From contig MU271155.1 of the NCBI GenBank assembly GCA_021432605.1, positions 310,001-374,000 of the forward strand: DNA of 64,000 bases. The letters are read 5' to 3'. The translations under genes and the position numbers were made by a program. This document shows, one piece after another, positions 47,294-59,194 of the stretch; the first letter of the stretch is position 1, and each line of letters starts with the position of its first letter. The notes under the pieces are model-generated. The model searched no databases. It saw nothing but the letters and a program-made list of their open reading frames with translations, and was not told the DNA's origin. This DNA comes from Coniochaeta sp. PMI_546. Its lineage: Eukaryota; Ascomycota; Sordariomycetes; Coniochaetales; Coniochaetaceae.

Positions 47294-50200
47294 TCAGACT
47301 CTATAGTCGTTCAATCTAAGCTCTTCCGGAGAAAACTTCTTGTATTCATCGATTGCTGTTATGCTGTGTAGCCGATCGATAGAAAACAGCCCATCCTTGA
47401 CGTCATGAAAGGTCGACTGAGCCCCTTACTCTGCAGTTAGCTTTTTAGCGGCTGCTGTATGGAACCTCTGACGAGACTACTGACCCTTAGTGGTGGGTAT
47501 CACTGTAGCTGAAGTCGAACCTTGATTGGATGCGCCGAAAAGCGGCCTGGTAGCTGGTCCCGTGCCGAAGCCTGTTGCAGGCTCAGAGCCTGGTGGCGGA
47601 GCTGGCTTCGCTTGACCACCAAATGCAGGCGTCGATCCAAATGCAGATCCAAATGTATGCCCCGAGGTGACTGTGCTTGTAGGTGTTCCCGGCTTCACAG
47701 ACCAGGGTGAGCTGGTCCCAAAGGCTGGTGCTGCCTGACTCGTCTTGGGTTGTCCAAAAGTTCCGGTTCCAACAGTAGTATTTGTAGACCAGGGTGAGCT
47801 GGTCCCAAAAGCTGGTGCTGCCTGATTTGTCTTGGGTTGTCCAAAAGTTCCGGCTCCAGCAGTAGTGTTCGCAGACAAGGGTGAGCTGGTCCCAAAGGCC
47901 GGTGCCGTCTTGGGTTGTCCAAATGTTCCGGTTCCAGCAGTAGTGTTCGCAGGCGAAGGTGAACTGGTCCCAAAGGCCGGTGTTGCCTGACTTGTCACGG
48001 GGTGTCCAAACATGGTGGCTCCAGCAGTGGTAGAAGTGCTTCCGCTAGACAGGTTGCTACTTTGAGTAGCGGCAGATATAGTATTCGAGTTCGATGAACT
48101 ACCAAACCCCGAAAATGGGGGCTTGGCGGCTGCCACAGGTGCTATGACACTTTTTCCAGGCGTCGTGTTCAAGTCGAGGTCCACGTTCTTGCTCGGATCG
48201 GGTGTGAACGACTTAGCTTGACCTGGACCCGGCGACTTCTCTGGGTAACTCTTGTCAGAATGTGCGTGCTGTGGAAGTAGCAACTTGTCAATATGCTCAC
48301 CAGGAATAGGAGAACGACTTTGACTCGCCCTAAGAGCGGGACGACTGGGCAAATGTGACGGATGACCTGGATACGACAATTAAGACTTGATCAGCTGGTC
48401 TTGACATCAAGATGAATGTCATGAGTGAGATGGAGATATTTAAATTGACTGAACTCACCCGTCGATTCTCGCGGTCGGTGCCTCTTGCAGATGCGGAGCC
48501 CTTCTGTTAGCACACTGATATCCCTTTCGAGCTCAAGGCGTTCCTGCGCAATTTCCGGTGATTCCGCTGCCAACTTTATCAACATCTCGTCGTCCATATC
48601 ATGGACCATCGACAGTGTTAGCATGGACGGCAGCTTTGAGATCAAGCAGTTCTCTACGGCAAGTATGATGACATTTTCTGTGAAAGTTCGGAGAGACATC
48701 TGAAGAACAAGGTTAGTGATACTGACGCAAGCCTCAACCCGCTTTCACACCCAAGTAGGGTCATCTGCGTGACATCTTCGGAACGTACCTCGTAATACAC
48801 AGTGGCCATGTCGACAACCTTTTCGAGGCCGAATTGGCTGAATCGTCTCTCGAGCGCTGTCGACACCAAATCTTTGATCATCCTGCGAGAAAGCTTCTCT
48901 CTCGGCTTGTCGGTGAATAATGTGGGATGCTCTGAGACAAGAAGGTCATTTACTTGTTGTGCAAGTCGCCCTTTTTCTTTAACCGACAGGGTTCGGATGA
49001 ACTCGTTCTCAAGGGTGAGAGCCTCTCCATTCTCGTAGTGCCAGAGGAGCTCGTCGAGCCTCTCCTTGAGGACAGAAGTACGCTGTTCGAAGAACGGATC
49101 GACATATTCGCGAAGAAGTGCTTCACGGGTCGATTCATCGCCCGCGGTGATATGATCTAAGGCTAATTCCACAAAGGTTTTGGCCGACTTCACTACGAGG
49201 TCGAGATGCATCTCTGCAATGCTTCGCCAACGCCGGGACTGGTCGCGAAAGTGGTTGAGTGCCAGCATGTCGTTGGGTGAACCGGGAAAGTTGGTATTCT
49301 GGTTAAGAGACGCCCGTATCTCGAGCTCATTCTTGAGGTCAGCCCATGTAACCTCCTCTGGATCGTCAACACCATAAAGATGCATGTAGAGGGTTGAGGA
49401 TTGACCGATGTCGCCCTCGACATCTGGACTCGCAATGTCGCTATCGGCAGAGTCTTCACCACGATCGCTTGAGCTTTCATCCTCGTCCTCCTCCCATATG
49501 ATGTTTCTTCTCGCTCCCTTAGAAGAGAGCACTCTGTCGAAAGCATGATTCAGGCCCCTGACTACGGCACGTAGCTTGCGTGCATCGCTTTCGTCATGGA
49601 GGCCGCAAGGGTAGTCGTTTGCGTAAGGATCTCCGAAGAACTTGAGGTCGTCGTAGGTGCCTTTGACGGCCAGGCGGGTGAGGGTGCGGAATCTCTCAGC
49701 GATGTCGTGTAGGTATCGCCGAAGCTCGGCGGGTGCCGTTCTCGATCGTCCCAGACGCTCCAAGGATTCCCGCCTAGCCTCAAGCTTATCCTCAATGTCG
49801 TTGATGACACCCGGAAGGCTCTGCTGAATATGCTTTGTCAGGACCTTACTCAGCTTCTGTCTCAGACTTTCCACGCCCTTGGTATTGCTTGGCAGCGATT
49901 CCCATATGCCCGAGGAAAGAAATTTCCTTTCGGCCTCATCTCTTGCTTCGTCAGAGGTTCTCGACGACCCCTGACCATGTTCGTCGTTGTCATCGGGCCC
50001 TCTGTTCCGCAGCACATGCCAGCCATGCTTTAGCGTGTGGAGAGGCTCTTGGTTCCGGACCAATCGCACATACTTGCCCTCCTCTATAGACTTTGGAATA
50101 AGCCTGTCGGGGTTTGTGACAACGCCCATTGTACGCTCCCTGTTTGGGTCGTGTTGCTTGACTTCCGTCAAAATCCCCTGGTTGGAAAAATCATAGCTGG

Positions 50201-50795
50201 CGTTGACAACAGCAAGAATGATGCTGTTCTCCTGCTTCATATACTTTTCCACCAAGCGCCAGACAATCTTCATCCCCTCGCGAGACTGATCCGCGGTCTC
50301 GTTGCGATATATACCGGGGAGGTCAACCAGCGTGAGCGACGGCAAGTCAGCACGGGATACCTCGATGCGGAGTATGTCTTCGGAGAAGCCGCCAGCGTCG
50401 TTTCGAATACCCATGGCGGTCTTGGCACGCTCAATGAGGTCAGGCAGATCTTCGGAACTGAATCGTTGCTCGCTGAAGACGACTTTCTTCCCGGTGGCGG
50501 CGGCCGAATCGCTCGCGTGGACTTCGACAATGGCAGCTTCCCGAGGTGATGTTCGTACGACCAGTTCAGTAGCGAAACGAGTACAGATTCCGCCCTTGAT
50601 GGGGAAGCGGATGCGGGATATGGCTTCGAGAACAGAGCTCTTCCCAGAAGATTGGTCTCCGACGACAATGATCTGAGGCAGGTTGACGATCTCTCCGACG
50701 CCTTGGCTGCGCAGGTTGTCGACCGTGTCCAGCAAAGCTTTTTGATCGAAGCTCAGCTGGCTGAAGGCCTTGGAGTCCAGAGAGAGTTGCGCCAT
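47294..50795 (-). CDS. Dynamin/Mx-like GTPase with Nup98-like FG-repeat and GLEBS-like tail, four exons
   Basis: Exons 48789..50795, 48459..48699, 47485..48366 and 47294..47424 encode 1086 residues; introns are 89, 91 and 60 bp. The dynamin G domain has P-loop GDQSSGKSS (residues 46-54), the switch-I Thr in GICTRFATEL, LVDLPGIY and TNPDRL. A stalk with an acidic loop (EEDEDESSSDRGEDSADSD) follows. The GED is on exon 2 (YYEMSLRTFTENVIILAVE). There is no PH domain, so it is Mx-like. Exon 3 adds about 290 Ser/Thr/Pro-rich residues with 14 FG dipeptides (GTFGQPKT, PAFGTSSPW). Exon 4 ends with ITAIDEYKKFSPEELRLNDY, resembling the Gle2/Rae1-binding GLEBS of Nup98/Nup116. The last intron has a less usual GTCAGT donor but keeps phase. 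The frame is open another 126 codons upstream to an ATG at 51,173, so a longer N-terminus is possible. Confidence 0.82.
47690..47990. repeat. Intragenic minisatellite coding the FG repeats
   Basis: Four imperfect tandem units of about 87 bp (one is 78 bp) lie in exon 3 of the dynamin-like gene. On the plus strand each contains a word like gtgagctggtcccaaa. Each encodes about 28 residues of the form NTT..GTGTFGQPKT..APAFGTSSP.S. Units keep the frame, so copy-number change would alter the number of FG motifs without breaking the protein. Confidence 0.85.
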
Positions 50796-51783
50796 GATGC
50801 TCCCGAGCTCCTCTAAGGCTTGGTGAAAGCGTGAATGGACAGATCCGACAGAAAATCGTGTTCGGAGTGTGTTGTTCGAGACGTCACAGGGAAAAGTAGG
50901 CTGGTCAGCTTGGAGTTCGGGTAGCTTTAAGGCGATCGCCCTGCGGCATGTCAGGGGCGTGGAGCAGGACAATACGGCTGCAAAGGACATTAGACTTACA
51001 GGGTCAAGTTGATCTGGAACCAACAGCTGAAGCAATGAGCCAATGGGATCGGTTGGCGCCGCAACCCCTGAAGCTAGTGGAAACCACCTACCTCCTATCG
51101 GAAACTTGCTGGCGCCAACATGCACCTCGGGTCCTGAACTAAAATCGGCTGCATGGCGCTGAGACGCGGCCATAGTGCGGCTGCTAGGTGGTCCCCCCGC
51201 GCATTTAAGCACAGCCAGCTTGCACAGTACATAATTACTGGACCTTTCTTGGGACCAGCACCACCATCAATGATCGAAGCCCGTCACATCGCGTTTCGTC
51301 GAAGCGCTCAGATTCCATCGTAGCGACGAAGAATGCCTTGCACTGCCCGTTTTAGAGGCTATGCTTCCCTTGCACAAAGACCCAGGCTTGACGGACCAGG
51401 CAAGCGAGCAGCGCTAGGATTTTGCCCATGCTTGGTTACACAATGGGTCCGGACCATCCGCATGAGCCGATGTAATAGCTTCGAAATCACGACTGGCAAC
51501 ACTTGCCAGATATTCCAAATTCAAGGCTCCGTAATCGTATCGAGAGGTGCGGCGCACACAAGCACGTAGCAGGCACACCTGCTGAAAGTTTAGGGCAGCG
51601 CGAGAGGAGAGTTGTCCACACACATCCATCGCACAGGTTGGTGCGATAGCAGCACCGGTGAGCTTACGAATTAGGAAGCCGTGGAGTCTATATTCCATGT
51701 ATAATGAGATGCTACAACGAAGATAGTGCGTCAGAGAAGAATCAGACACGAGGGGTAATCTGCCTTCCCTCTATAGCGATGGA
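50796..51783. other. 5' region of the dynamin-like gene
   Basis: The minus strand stays open to 51,212 in the dynamin frame. It contains a perfect donor (GTAAGT, at about 50,998 reading left), so either an N-terminal extension or a spliced 5' leader may lie here. To the right, up to 51,783, I see no gene. Confidence 0.45.
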
Positions 51784-53236
51784 TTACTTCCTTATTGTCT
51801 TAGAATCAACATTCCATCGCGCCCTGTCTTTCTCGATAAACTCCTCCCAGGTCTTGCCGATGTCGGTCTCGTACACCCAACTCAAGAAACCTTTCCCTCG
51901 TCGCGCTCCTAGGCCATCTGCTGAGAACCTACGCCGCAAGTCACCGTCAAAGTCTGTATACTCCTTCCGTCCTAGCTCTTCAAGGACTTTCTTTTGCGAT
52001 TGGCGGAATTCGAACCTGAGAGGTATGTCAGTGTGACCGCTAATTAGGTCTATGACAAGCTGGGGGTGGGTTGCTTGCATTTCGCGATAATATGGTTTCC
52101 GGATCGCATCGAAGATGTGCAGCGCCTCAGCCACAGTCGCAGAGATGGATGCCGAAGGCGAGGTCGCCCGGGCATACTCAATGGCGCGTGCAAGGGTCCA
52201 GCTATCTTCCATCGCAAATGCAGACCCGGAACCGAACCCACCGGCTGAAGGGTGACTGGAGTCTCCAACAAGCACAAGCTTGCCCCATGCGATCAAGCTA
52301 TCCAGCGGCGGGCCAGCATATGCTGCGAACTCTGTCCAGCTGCCCTCGGGCACCTGGCGGAAGGTCTCAACCAGGCGCGGGTCGCAATCACTGAACCGCG
52401 AGAACACCTTCTCGTTGCTGACGGGCTTGCCCCAGCTTACTGTCTCCCCTTCAACGAACGGCTCACTGTATACCCGTGCCGTGAACTCGACGTGCAGTTG
52501 AGGTTCATCCGGCGGGTCAACTGGTGAAAGCCAAAGCGTCTTGGCCTTGCCGTACCACCAGCTGGTTGTTGTCAGAGGAAGGTCAGGGATGTGCTGGAGT
52601 CGCTCCGCAGGGATTAAAACCCGCCAGCCGACCTGGTCTGATAACAAATCTGATGTTAGAAGCATTTGAGCTGTTTATCGCATGTGAAGTCTACATACGT
52701 GCGTAATCGAGAGGATAATCAGGCACCATGTGCTTTCTGACCACGGAGCGGATGCCGTCGGCGCCCACCACAACATCGGCGGTTGTCTCGGTGCCATCCG
52801 CAAACAAAACTCGCACGCCCTCGACTCCGAGATCTTCCAGTGCGACGAGCTTTTTGTTAAACTCTATCAAGCCCTGAGGGACTTTTGCAGCTAGCGCCTC
52901 TTGCAGAACAAGACGCCGGACCCGACGTGCCTCGTATACGTCGTTCGGATCGTGTGGAACACCGGGAAAAAGGATCTCGCCATTGTAGGCATTCCTCTGT
53001 ACCGTGGGGTTGGTTGACGCTCCCTTGACTCGGTCACGTATCCCGAGCAGTTCCAAGACCTTCCAGCCGTTGTGGTTGACACTAATACCCGCGCCAAGCT
53101 CCTTCAGCTCTCCTGCCTTTTCGTACACCCGAATGTGTGCGTTGGGCAGCTCGGAGAGTGCGATGGCCGAGGACAGACCTGCTGGGCCTGTGCCGATGAC
53201 GGCTATGCGCAGTATTGGCGGCGTTGCGGATGGCAT
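51784..53236 (-). CDS. FAD-dependent aromatic monooxygenase (salicylate hydroxylase-like), two exons
   Basis: Single-component flavoprotein hydroxylase of 463 residues. Exons 52699..53236 and 51784..52637 are joined by a 60-bp intron with donor GTATGT and branch TCTAAC, restoring YAHQVGWRVLIP. Motifs of class A flavin monooxygenases are present: the GxGxxG dinucleotide fold IAVIGTGPAGLSSAIAL (about residues 11-27), the DG motif VVVGADGIRSVVRKH (about 160), and the second FAD motif LVLVGDSSHPSAGGFGSGSA followed by FAMEDSWTLA. The start is ATG 53,236; a GTG further upstream is not used. No signal or membrane anchor. Substrate is probably a phenolic acid or a polycyclic aromatic. It is divergent from an MFS transporter across a 590-bp shared promoter, which suggests coupled uptake and hydroxylation of an aromatic compound. 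Confidence 0.92.
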
Positions 53237-53826
53237 TTTCTTCGTGATATCAAGTTGCACGAGAAGAAAGTAAGGAACGAAGAAGGAGGGATAGAGGAGA
53301 GATCTAATCTACGCTACCTGCCTCGTGTGACCAGGTATGTATGGTGTTCAAGGAGGACGTGATGACGCGAACCACTAGTCGAATATCAATAATCTAGACA
53401 AGAGCAGAAGGCAAACGCCAAGGTTGATAATAACTCTGAATCCTGTGAAGCGAGAGACTGGAATTCGGGATTTACCTGTAGCGGTCTCCGCGTCAATACG
53501 CCATCACAAGGCTTGCACTCCGAGCGCCTCACTTTTAGCTTTCGCTGCGGACTGGAATTTCCGTTTTGGGACAGACTTAGACCAATGCTCTGGCAACCTC
53601 ACAGCACTTCGTCATTTTCGCCTTCAATCGCGTCGAAACCTCATTATCAACATGATTGACAGTGATCTTATACTATTTCTGTGTCGGTGTGAATTGTTTC
53701 AAATAGATCACTCTGCTCTGACCAACATGCATTGTGGCAGACACTCCCAGTCATTTCGGAGCCGGGTTCAACCACGCTAACTACCATCTGCACTCTCGAC
53801 AGAGAGCGCTTGCAACATTCGGAAAT
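53237..53826. promoter_or_regulatory. Shared divergent promoter of monooxygenase and MFS genes
   Basis: A 590-bp interval between the starts of two divergent genes. No gene fits inside. Co-regulation by one binding protein is likely, but I cannot point to a specific operator. Confidence 0.45.
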
Positions 53827-55917
53827 ATGGCTACAAAGGTGGAAGTCACAACTCTTGACGTGGATAGTCCTAAAACTAGCTGGAAGCGCCATATTTGGGA
53901 CTCTCTGGACAAGTCTAAGCAGGAGCGCAGGTTCCTGCTTAAGCTGGACCTGACCCTGCTGACATTCGGCTGCCTTGGTAAGTTCGCCCTTCCATGTATC
54001 AACCAGCGTGAAGAACCAGCGTGAAAGAGAACTCGCAGGGAACGATGTTGATCCCCCGTCTAAACAGGCTTCTTCACCAAGTTCCTCAACCAGACCAATA
54101 TGACCAATGCCTTTGTGTCGGGAATGTAAGTGCTTGTCGTGCCCGAGGTGCACTGAGTTAGACCACTCCGATGCGCATACAATCTGACGACCAGTACAGG
54201 AAGGAAGATCTCGACATGTTTGGAAATCAGTTGAACTATGCCACGACCGCCTTCACTGTTGGTTATATCATCGGCGAGATTCCGAGCAACGTGCTCTTGA
54301 CCCGGATCCGCCCATCCATCTATATACCCACGCTGCAAGTTGTGTACACCGGCCTCACCTTGTGTTCCGCAGGAATCACAAACACGACTCAACTATACGT
54401 GCTGCGTTTTCTCATCGGTTTGTATTCTCAAGGCGTACCGGAGAATACACGTGATGACTGACTTATTCACAGGCCTAGCCGAAGCCGGCTACTATCCAGG
54501 GCTACAGTATATGATCGGCTCATGGTACCGTAAGGATGAAATGGCAAAACGCGCCTGCATTCTCAATGCCAGTGGCTCCCTGGCCATGTTATTTTCCGGC
54601 TTTTTGATGACAGCTGTCACAGGCTTGGGCGGTCGCGGCAGCCTTCCGGGCTGGAAATGGTTATTCATCATGGACGGCGTAATCTCATTCCCCATTGCCC
54701 TCGCCAGCTTCTACTTCCTGCCTGACTTGCCAGAGACTACCGGCAGAAGAATCTTCACCGAAGAGGTAAGATACAGCCGTGTCAAGTTCATGAATCCTCA
54801 GACAGACAGCTTACACTCTACGCCCCTGTCTTCAGGAAATTGAGTTGGCCCAGAGACGAATGGTGCTGGCGGAGCGGAAGTCACGCGAGCCGTTCAGCAG
54901 ACGCAAGATCAAGAAAGTGCTGACCTCATGGCACATCTATCTTCTCAGCTTCTATTACGTGTAAGGCTGTCCATTCTTCAGCCTTCGAACTACCACTCTT
55001 AACAATTTCTGCAGTTTCATCAGCGGATCGATGGGCACCCCGGTTTTCCCGCAATACCTCAAACTACATGTGAACCCAAAGTACACCGTGCAGCAGATCA
55101 ACCTCTATCCCAGCGGTTTATTTGCCATTCAAGCGGTCTCTGCTGTCGTGTATGCGTGGATCTCGGATACGGTTCTGAAGGGAAGTCGCTGGACTATCCT
55201 ATTCTTTGGTGCGGTATGTTAATATTGCGTCAAATGGCTACCCATGAGGGCACCCTGAGTAATTAACGCTCACGAATATGTCCCAGGTCATCAACCTCAT
55301 CGTCTGGAGTTCACTGGCCGCGTGGGACATACCGGAGGGGTGGAAATGGACTTGCTACTATATAGCCGGCCAGCATGTAGGCTTGTCCGGCATCGTCTTC
55401 ACGTAAGTTCTACAATCTATACCTCAAGTACCTACGTGTAGTCCTTGTTGTCTTTTTTTAGGCTTCTGGATGTCCTTGCTGATACAATTTTATAGCTGGG
55501 CCAACGAGATATGCACGGACGACAGTGAGGAACGCGCCATTGTCCTGGCCACAATGAACACCATGGTGGGCGTCGTCAGCGCGTGGCTACCGCTCATCGT
55601 CTGGCAGCAGATTGATGCGCCCAAGTATCACAAAGGCTTCATCACCGCGTCTTGCATGGGTGCTGTTGCCCTGTTCATCATCCCTACCATGAGACTGCTC
55701 CAGAACAAGGAGACTGCAAGGTGAGTCTACAGTCTACTCTGCCCAAGAAAGACTTTACGTCCAATCATCCCTAACTCCCCTATCTAGGAGACGTCAGCGT
55801 GCTATCGAAGCAAGGGACGATGGCTCCGAGAGCGGTGCTGGAGGCAACGAGGACATCAAGAGGAGCAGCAGCGCCGACGTTACCGCTACAGTCAATGAAC
55901 TGAAAGAAAAGTCTTAG
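53827..55917 (+). CDS. MFS transporter, anion:cation symporter (Dal5/pantothenate Liz1-like), nine exons
   Basis: Plasma-membrane carrier of 504 residues for small organic anions. Nine exons (53827..53977, 54068..54125, 54200..54417, 54473..54765, 54836..54960, 55015..55213, 55287..55402, 55496..55720, 55788..55917) all join in phase. Subfamily motifs appear in order: LLTFGCLGFFTKFLNQTNM (helix 1 and D/N-x-T-N), MKEDLDMFGNQLNYATTAF, YIIGEIPSNVLL, RFLIGLAEAGYYPGLQYM, WYRKDEMAKRACI, the central loop SWHIYLLSFYYVFISGS and GIVFTWANEICTDDSEERA. The family accepts allantoate, ureidosuccinate, pantothenate, nicotinate or aromatic acids. The last is favoured here only by the adjoining aromatic monooxygenase. 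The seventh intron has two close acceptors; only TATAG keeps the conserved TWANEI. The C-tail is hydrophilic. Confidence 0.92.
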
Positions 55918-56787
55918 TGCATGGTGCATACCGACTTAGAACATGAGTTCGAGTATGAGTTACTTCGAGATCGGGGTATGGTCTGATTCAACCTCCGGCG
56001 AGATTCGCGTAGCAGGCGGCTCCTAGTGTATTCCAAGTCGAGAATCCCTCCCTAGCTTAGTCTTCACCATCAAATACAGGCTCAAGCTCTACTATCACAG
56101 ACTTTCTAAAATTATGTGAAAAGGTTTATAGAAGCATTGACTCTACCAGAAGTGAGATCTCCAAATTTAACTGCTAAGTTGCTCGGAATCCTACGTGAAG
56201 CTGGGTCTAGTTCAAGCCTGTTCATAACAATAACCGACTTGGGGCAACAATCTACTCTGTTCTTGGGCGCTACTTAATACTGAATTTACTCTGAGCCTTT
56301 ACCAGCGTCCCGAAGTCTTCAGTACCCATCTTGCCAATATCTTTTACCTAGTGCGGACCTATACCAAGCCCTGACGAAAGACGGTGGAGTGAGCTAGACG
56401 GAATGCAACGTCAGACGTGATGAGTTGATGACCTGACCAGAATATAGAATGGAGGTGTGGAGACCCAGGTAAACATGGGACTACGGGTTGAGTTTGCACG
56501 GTGGTTATCGGTACTGATATTGCTACAACAAGTTTGCGCAATCACTAGGTGCCTCTACTTTCTGGATGAACACGTACTGCTCGCGGTTTTGCAACAAGGA
56601 ATCAATTGGGGGCTCGTGGAAGAGCGAATTCTAAAGTCCGACAGACTGACCCAACCATGTATTGTATAATATCAGTTTTGACCCCGACAACAACCGAAAA
56701 TGACAGGATATATATAGCGACCTTTGAACTCCGCGGCTAATGCAGATACAAAGAAAACACAGCTCAACATCCAATAGCACCAGCACC
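55918..56787. other. Convergent intergenic region
   Basis: About 870 bp between the ends of the transporter and the HHE gene. No gene or RNA seen. Confidence 0.5.
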
Positions 56788-57654
56788 CTAAGTGGTCTTG
56801 TCTGCCGGAACGGCGTAAAGCGGCTTCAGGTTGCCGACCCGATCACAAGCTCCGAACTTGGCGGTGTCGCGAACGAACCACCAGATAACGTTGCGGCAGA
56901 GGAAGTTGACGACGGCCGGCATGGGCGGCCAGTTGATCCAGGTGTCGTCTTCGTAGTGCAGGTCCATCATGGTCAAGCAGACGGAGAGGCCTTTGAGTCC
57001 AACCTTCTTCTGGTTCGGGGGGCAAGTCACGTCAGTCTCAAGCTCATAGGACAGATTACGGTTTCTTTACCACGGGAGGGGTCAAAAGAGATTTCTTACC
57101 ATGTTCTTCTCGCCCTCCTCGTCAAACTTCTTCTGCAAGTCGGCCATCTTGTCTCCATACTTCCGAAGCCCCTGGATAGTGGGAATCTCGTCCGCCAGAT
57201 GCTGCATGAGGGCCGGACCAAAGGCGTCAATCAGACCGACGACCTTCTTGCCATCGTACTTGTCCTGGCCCGCAGCAATGGCTTGTATGTACTGGTCGAA
57301 CGCTTCTAGTGGGTCATGGAAGGCATGGTGCTGCTCGACGTTGGCCTCCATCATGCCCTTCTCGCCGGCCATGGCCTCGACAGTGGGGAAGAAGTCGACT
57401 TCCTCGCCCGTGTGGTGGGCGTGCAGGAGGGCGCTGAAGGTTAGGATGTAGTTGACGAAGCTCTTCTCGTCGGCGGGCTTGATGTAAAGCGCCTGCAGGT
57501 AGATAGCGTTGAGGCCGCGGATCAGTAGGTTGTGTACACATGCCATCTCGGAGGCGCAGTGGTCAAATATGTCGGTCTTAGTGCCATTTTGCTTGTTCGT
57601 GAATTCCGGGCTCTTGATGAGTGGGAAGGGGTGGTCGGCGTAGACGGGTGCCAT
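56788..57654 (-). CDS. Hemerythrin-like HHE domain protein, two exons
   Basis: Cytosolic four-helix protein of 258 residues. Exons 57100..57654 and 56788..57009 join in phase (89-bp intron; donor ATG|GTAAGA). The putative metal-site residues are in ACVHNLLIRGLNAIY (helix A), LLHAHHTGEEVDFFPTVE (helix B, H-x-x-x-E) and VEQHHAFHDPLEAFDQYI (helix C), with ALMQHLADEIPTI in helix D, as in hemerythrin/HHE proteins that bind a di-iron or similar centre. The second exon adds a short domain (WINWPPMPAVVNFLCRNVIW) that is typical of the fungal family members. The ATG at 57,654 starts MAPVYADHPFPLIK. The family binds O2, NO or iron in various organisms; the activity of fungal members is not established. 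It may buffer O2/NO or serve the adjacent oxidative catabolism, but that is inference. Confidence 0.9.
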
Positions 57655-59194
57655 TGTGGTTTCAAGGAGCAAAATCAGCCTTTGGCTAGGTGTGCGGGAT
57701 ACTGAGTATCACTAATGGACGCGGGTAACAGGAATGTATAATGAGGAGAGCCGTTATATCTTAACTTTGACTTTCGTTTTTGGGCCCGAGATCAGTCGTG
57801 ATGTTGTGTGGAACACCACCTCCTTTTGTATTCTTCTGGTTATGTGGCCATGGAGGCGCGAACTTCCGCATTTGGTCATTTGAAGCTCCATGCGAAGTGA
57901 GGTCGAGCAGCTGAAGCCAACAAACTCTCCCTCGTGTCTCTTGGCATCCAGGCGCTGACAGCCCAAAGGAGTATTCGAACGAATGAAAGGGGCATTGCTA
58001 ACTTGCCATAGGGCTGGAGGTGGGGACATCGTTGTACCCCTGTCGAGCATCTCACTCACGCCTTGCGGCCGCCAGCGATGTATTCGGACTAGGTGATGAT
58101 GTAATAAATAAGTGCTCTTGATACTACAAGATTACGATGCACTAAGGTAATTCTGAAGACTGAATTGGCAAGGAGGCTGAGTCGCTGGCAAACATTGGGC
58201 GCCATGGCAAAGCTCGAAGAATTTCGACACAGCGCATCCTTTGCACCAATATGAGAGGCGAAGAAGAGCTAGGTAATGGAGACTCCGACGGTGCGCAGGT
58301 GCTTTCCGATTTGGAATGTCTGGAATGGGAAATCGGATAAGCCGTTTTGGTGGCGTCCAATCCCGACAATCTGGTAGCAATCCTGCTGTTGGCAATGCTA
58401 AGGAGCCCCAAGAAGCCAAGGTTTTTGTCCTTGATGTGGTGGTGGCTGGATGACATGTGGCTTTTGTCGACCACCTTCTTACTTGCGTGGCTTCATTCTC
58501 CAACCAATCTGGTTGGGATCAGCTGAGCAAGCCATCTGTATGATTTGGGGTTCGAAGGTAAGTTTCGCATTTCTGGGTCACTTATCGTGTAGGGAAAAGC
58601 TATCCAGTCTGAAAGATCAGGTCCCGTTTTGGCGCCATTGACCCCAAGGCGTTTCTGTTGTAAATGGGATAGATACTATACAGAACTGCATGGTAGTGCA
58701 CTTCCAGCCAGACCCAAATGCATGCAAACAAACCACCAAACAGGGGTAGTCCTGTACCTGTTCCGTACTGACTTCTGATTGCTATGCCAGGCCAGAGCCA
58801 GCATTGGTCGCCCATCAGGGACAAAAACAATCAATAGTGCGAACGCAAAAGCGATTCTCCAATTGCAAAGCATTTGGTGTCCAGAGCCATCTAGAATGAT
58901 GGAATTAGAGGGTCTGGTGCTTAGTCACTGCCTTCTTTTGGCATGTCGCTTCGAGACACCAATGAATGAGGGACGGGCTCACTTGCCAGAGTCATAGCCA
59001 AGAGGTGCATCATCTTCATAAGGGTTTGAAATCGGCCCGCTAGCCATATAGATCGACTTTCTTACGCGAAAGCACTAGTATAGAGCCGCTGACGGATGCC
59101 ATGTCACCCAGAATATGCCGACTTCCACTTTTTATGCTTGACGATGATGACCGCAAACCGTGCCCATAGCAGGATATCGATGACATATCCTGAC
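57655..59194. other. 1.5 kb intergenic region
   Basis: Only short motif-free frames on both strands, plus the promoter of the HHE gene at the left. No RNA gene recognised. Confidence 0.5.
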
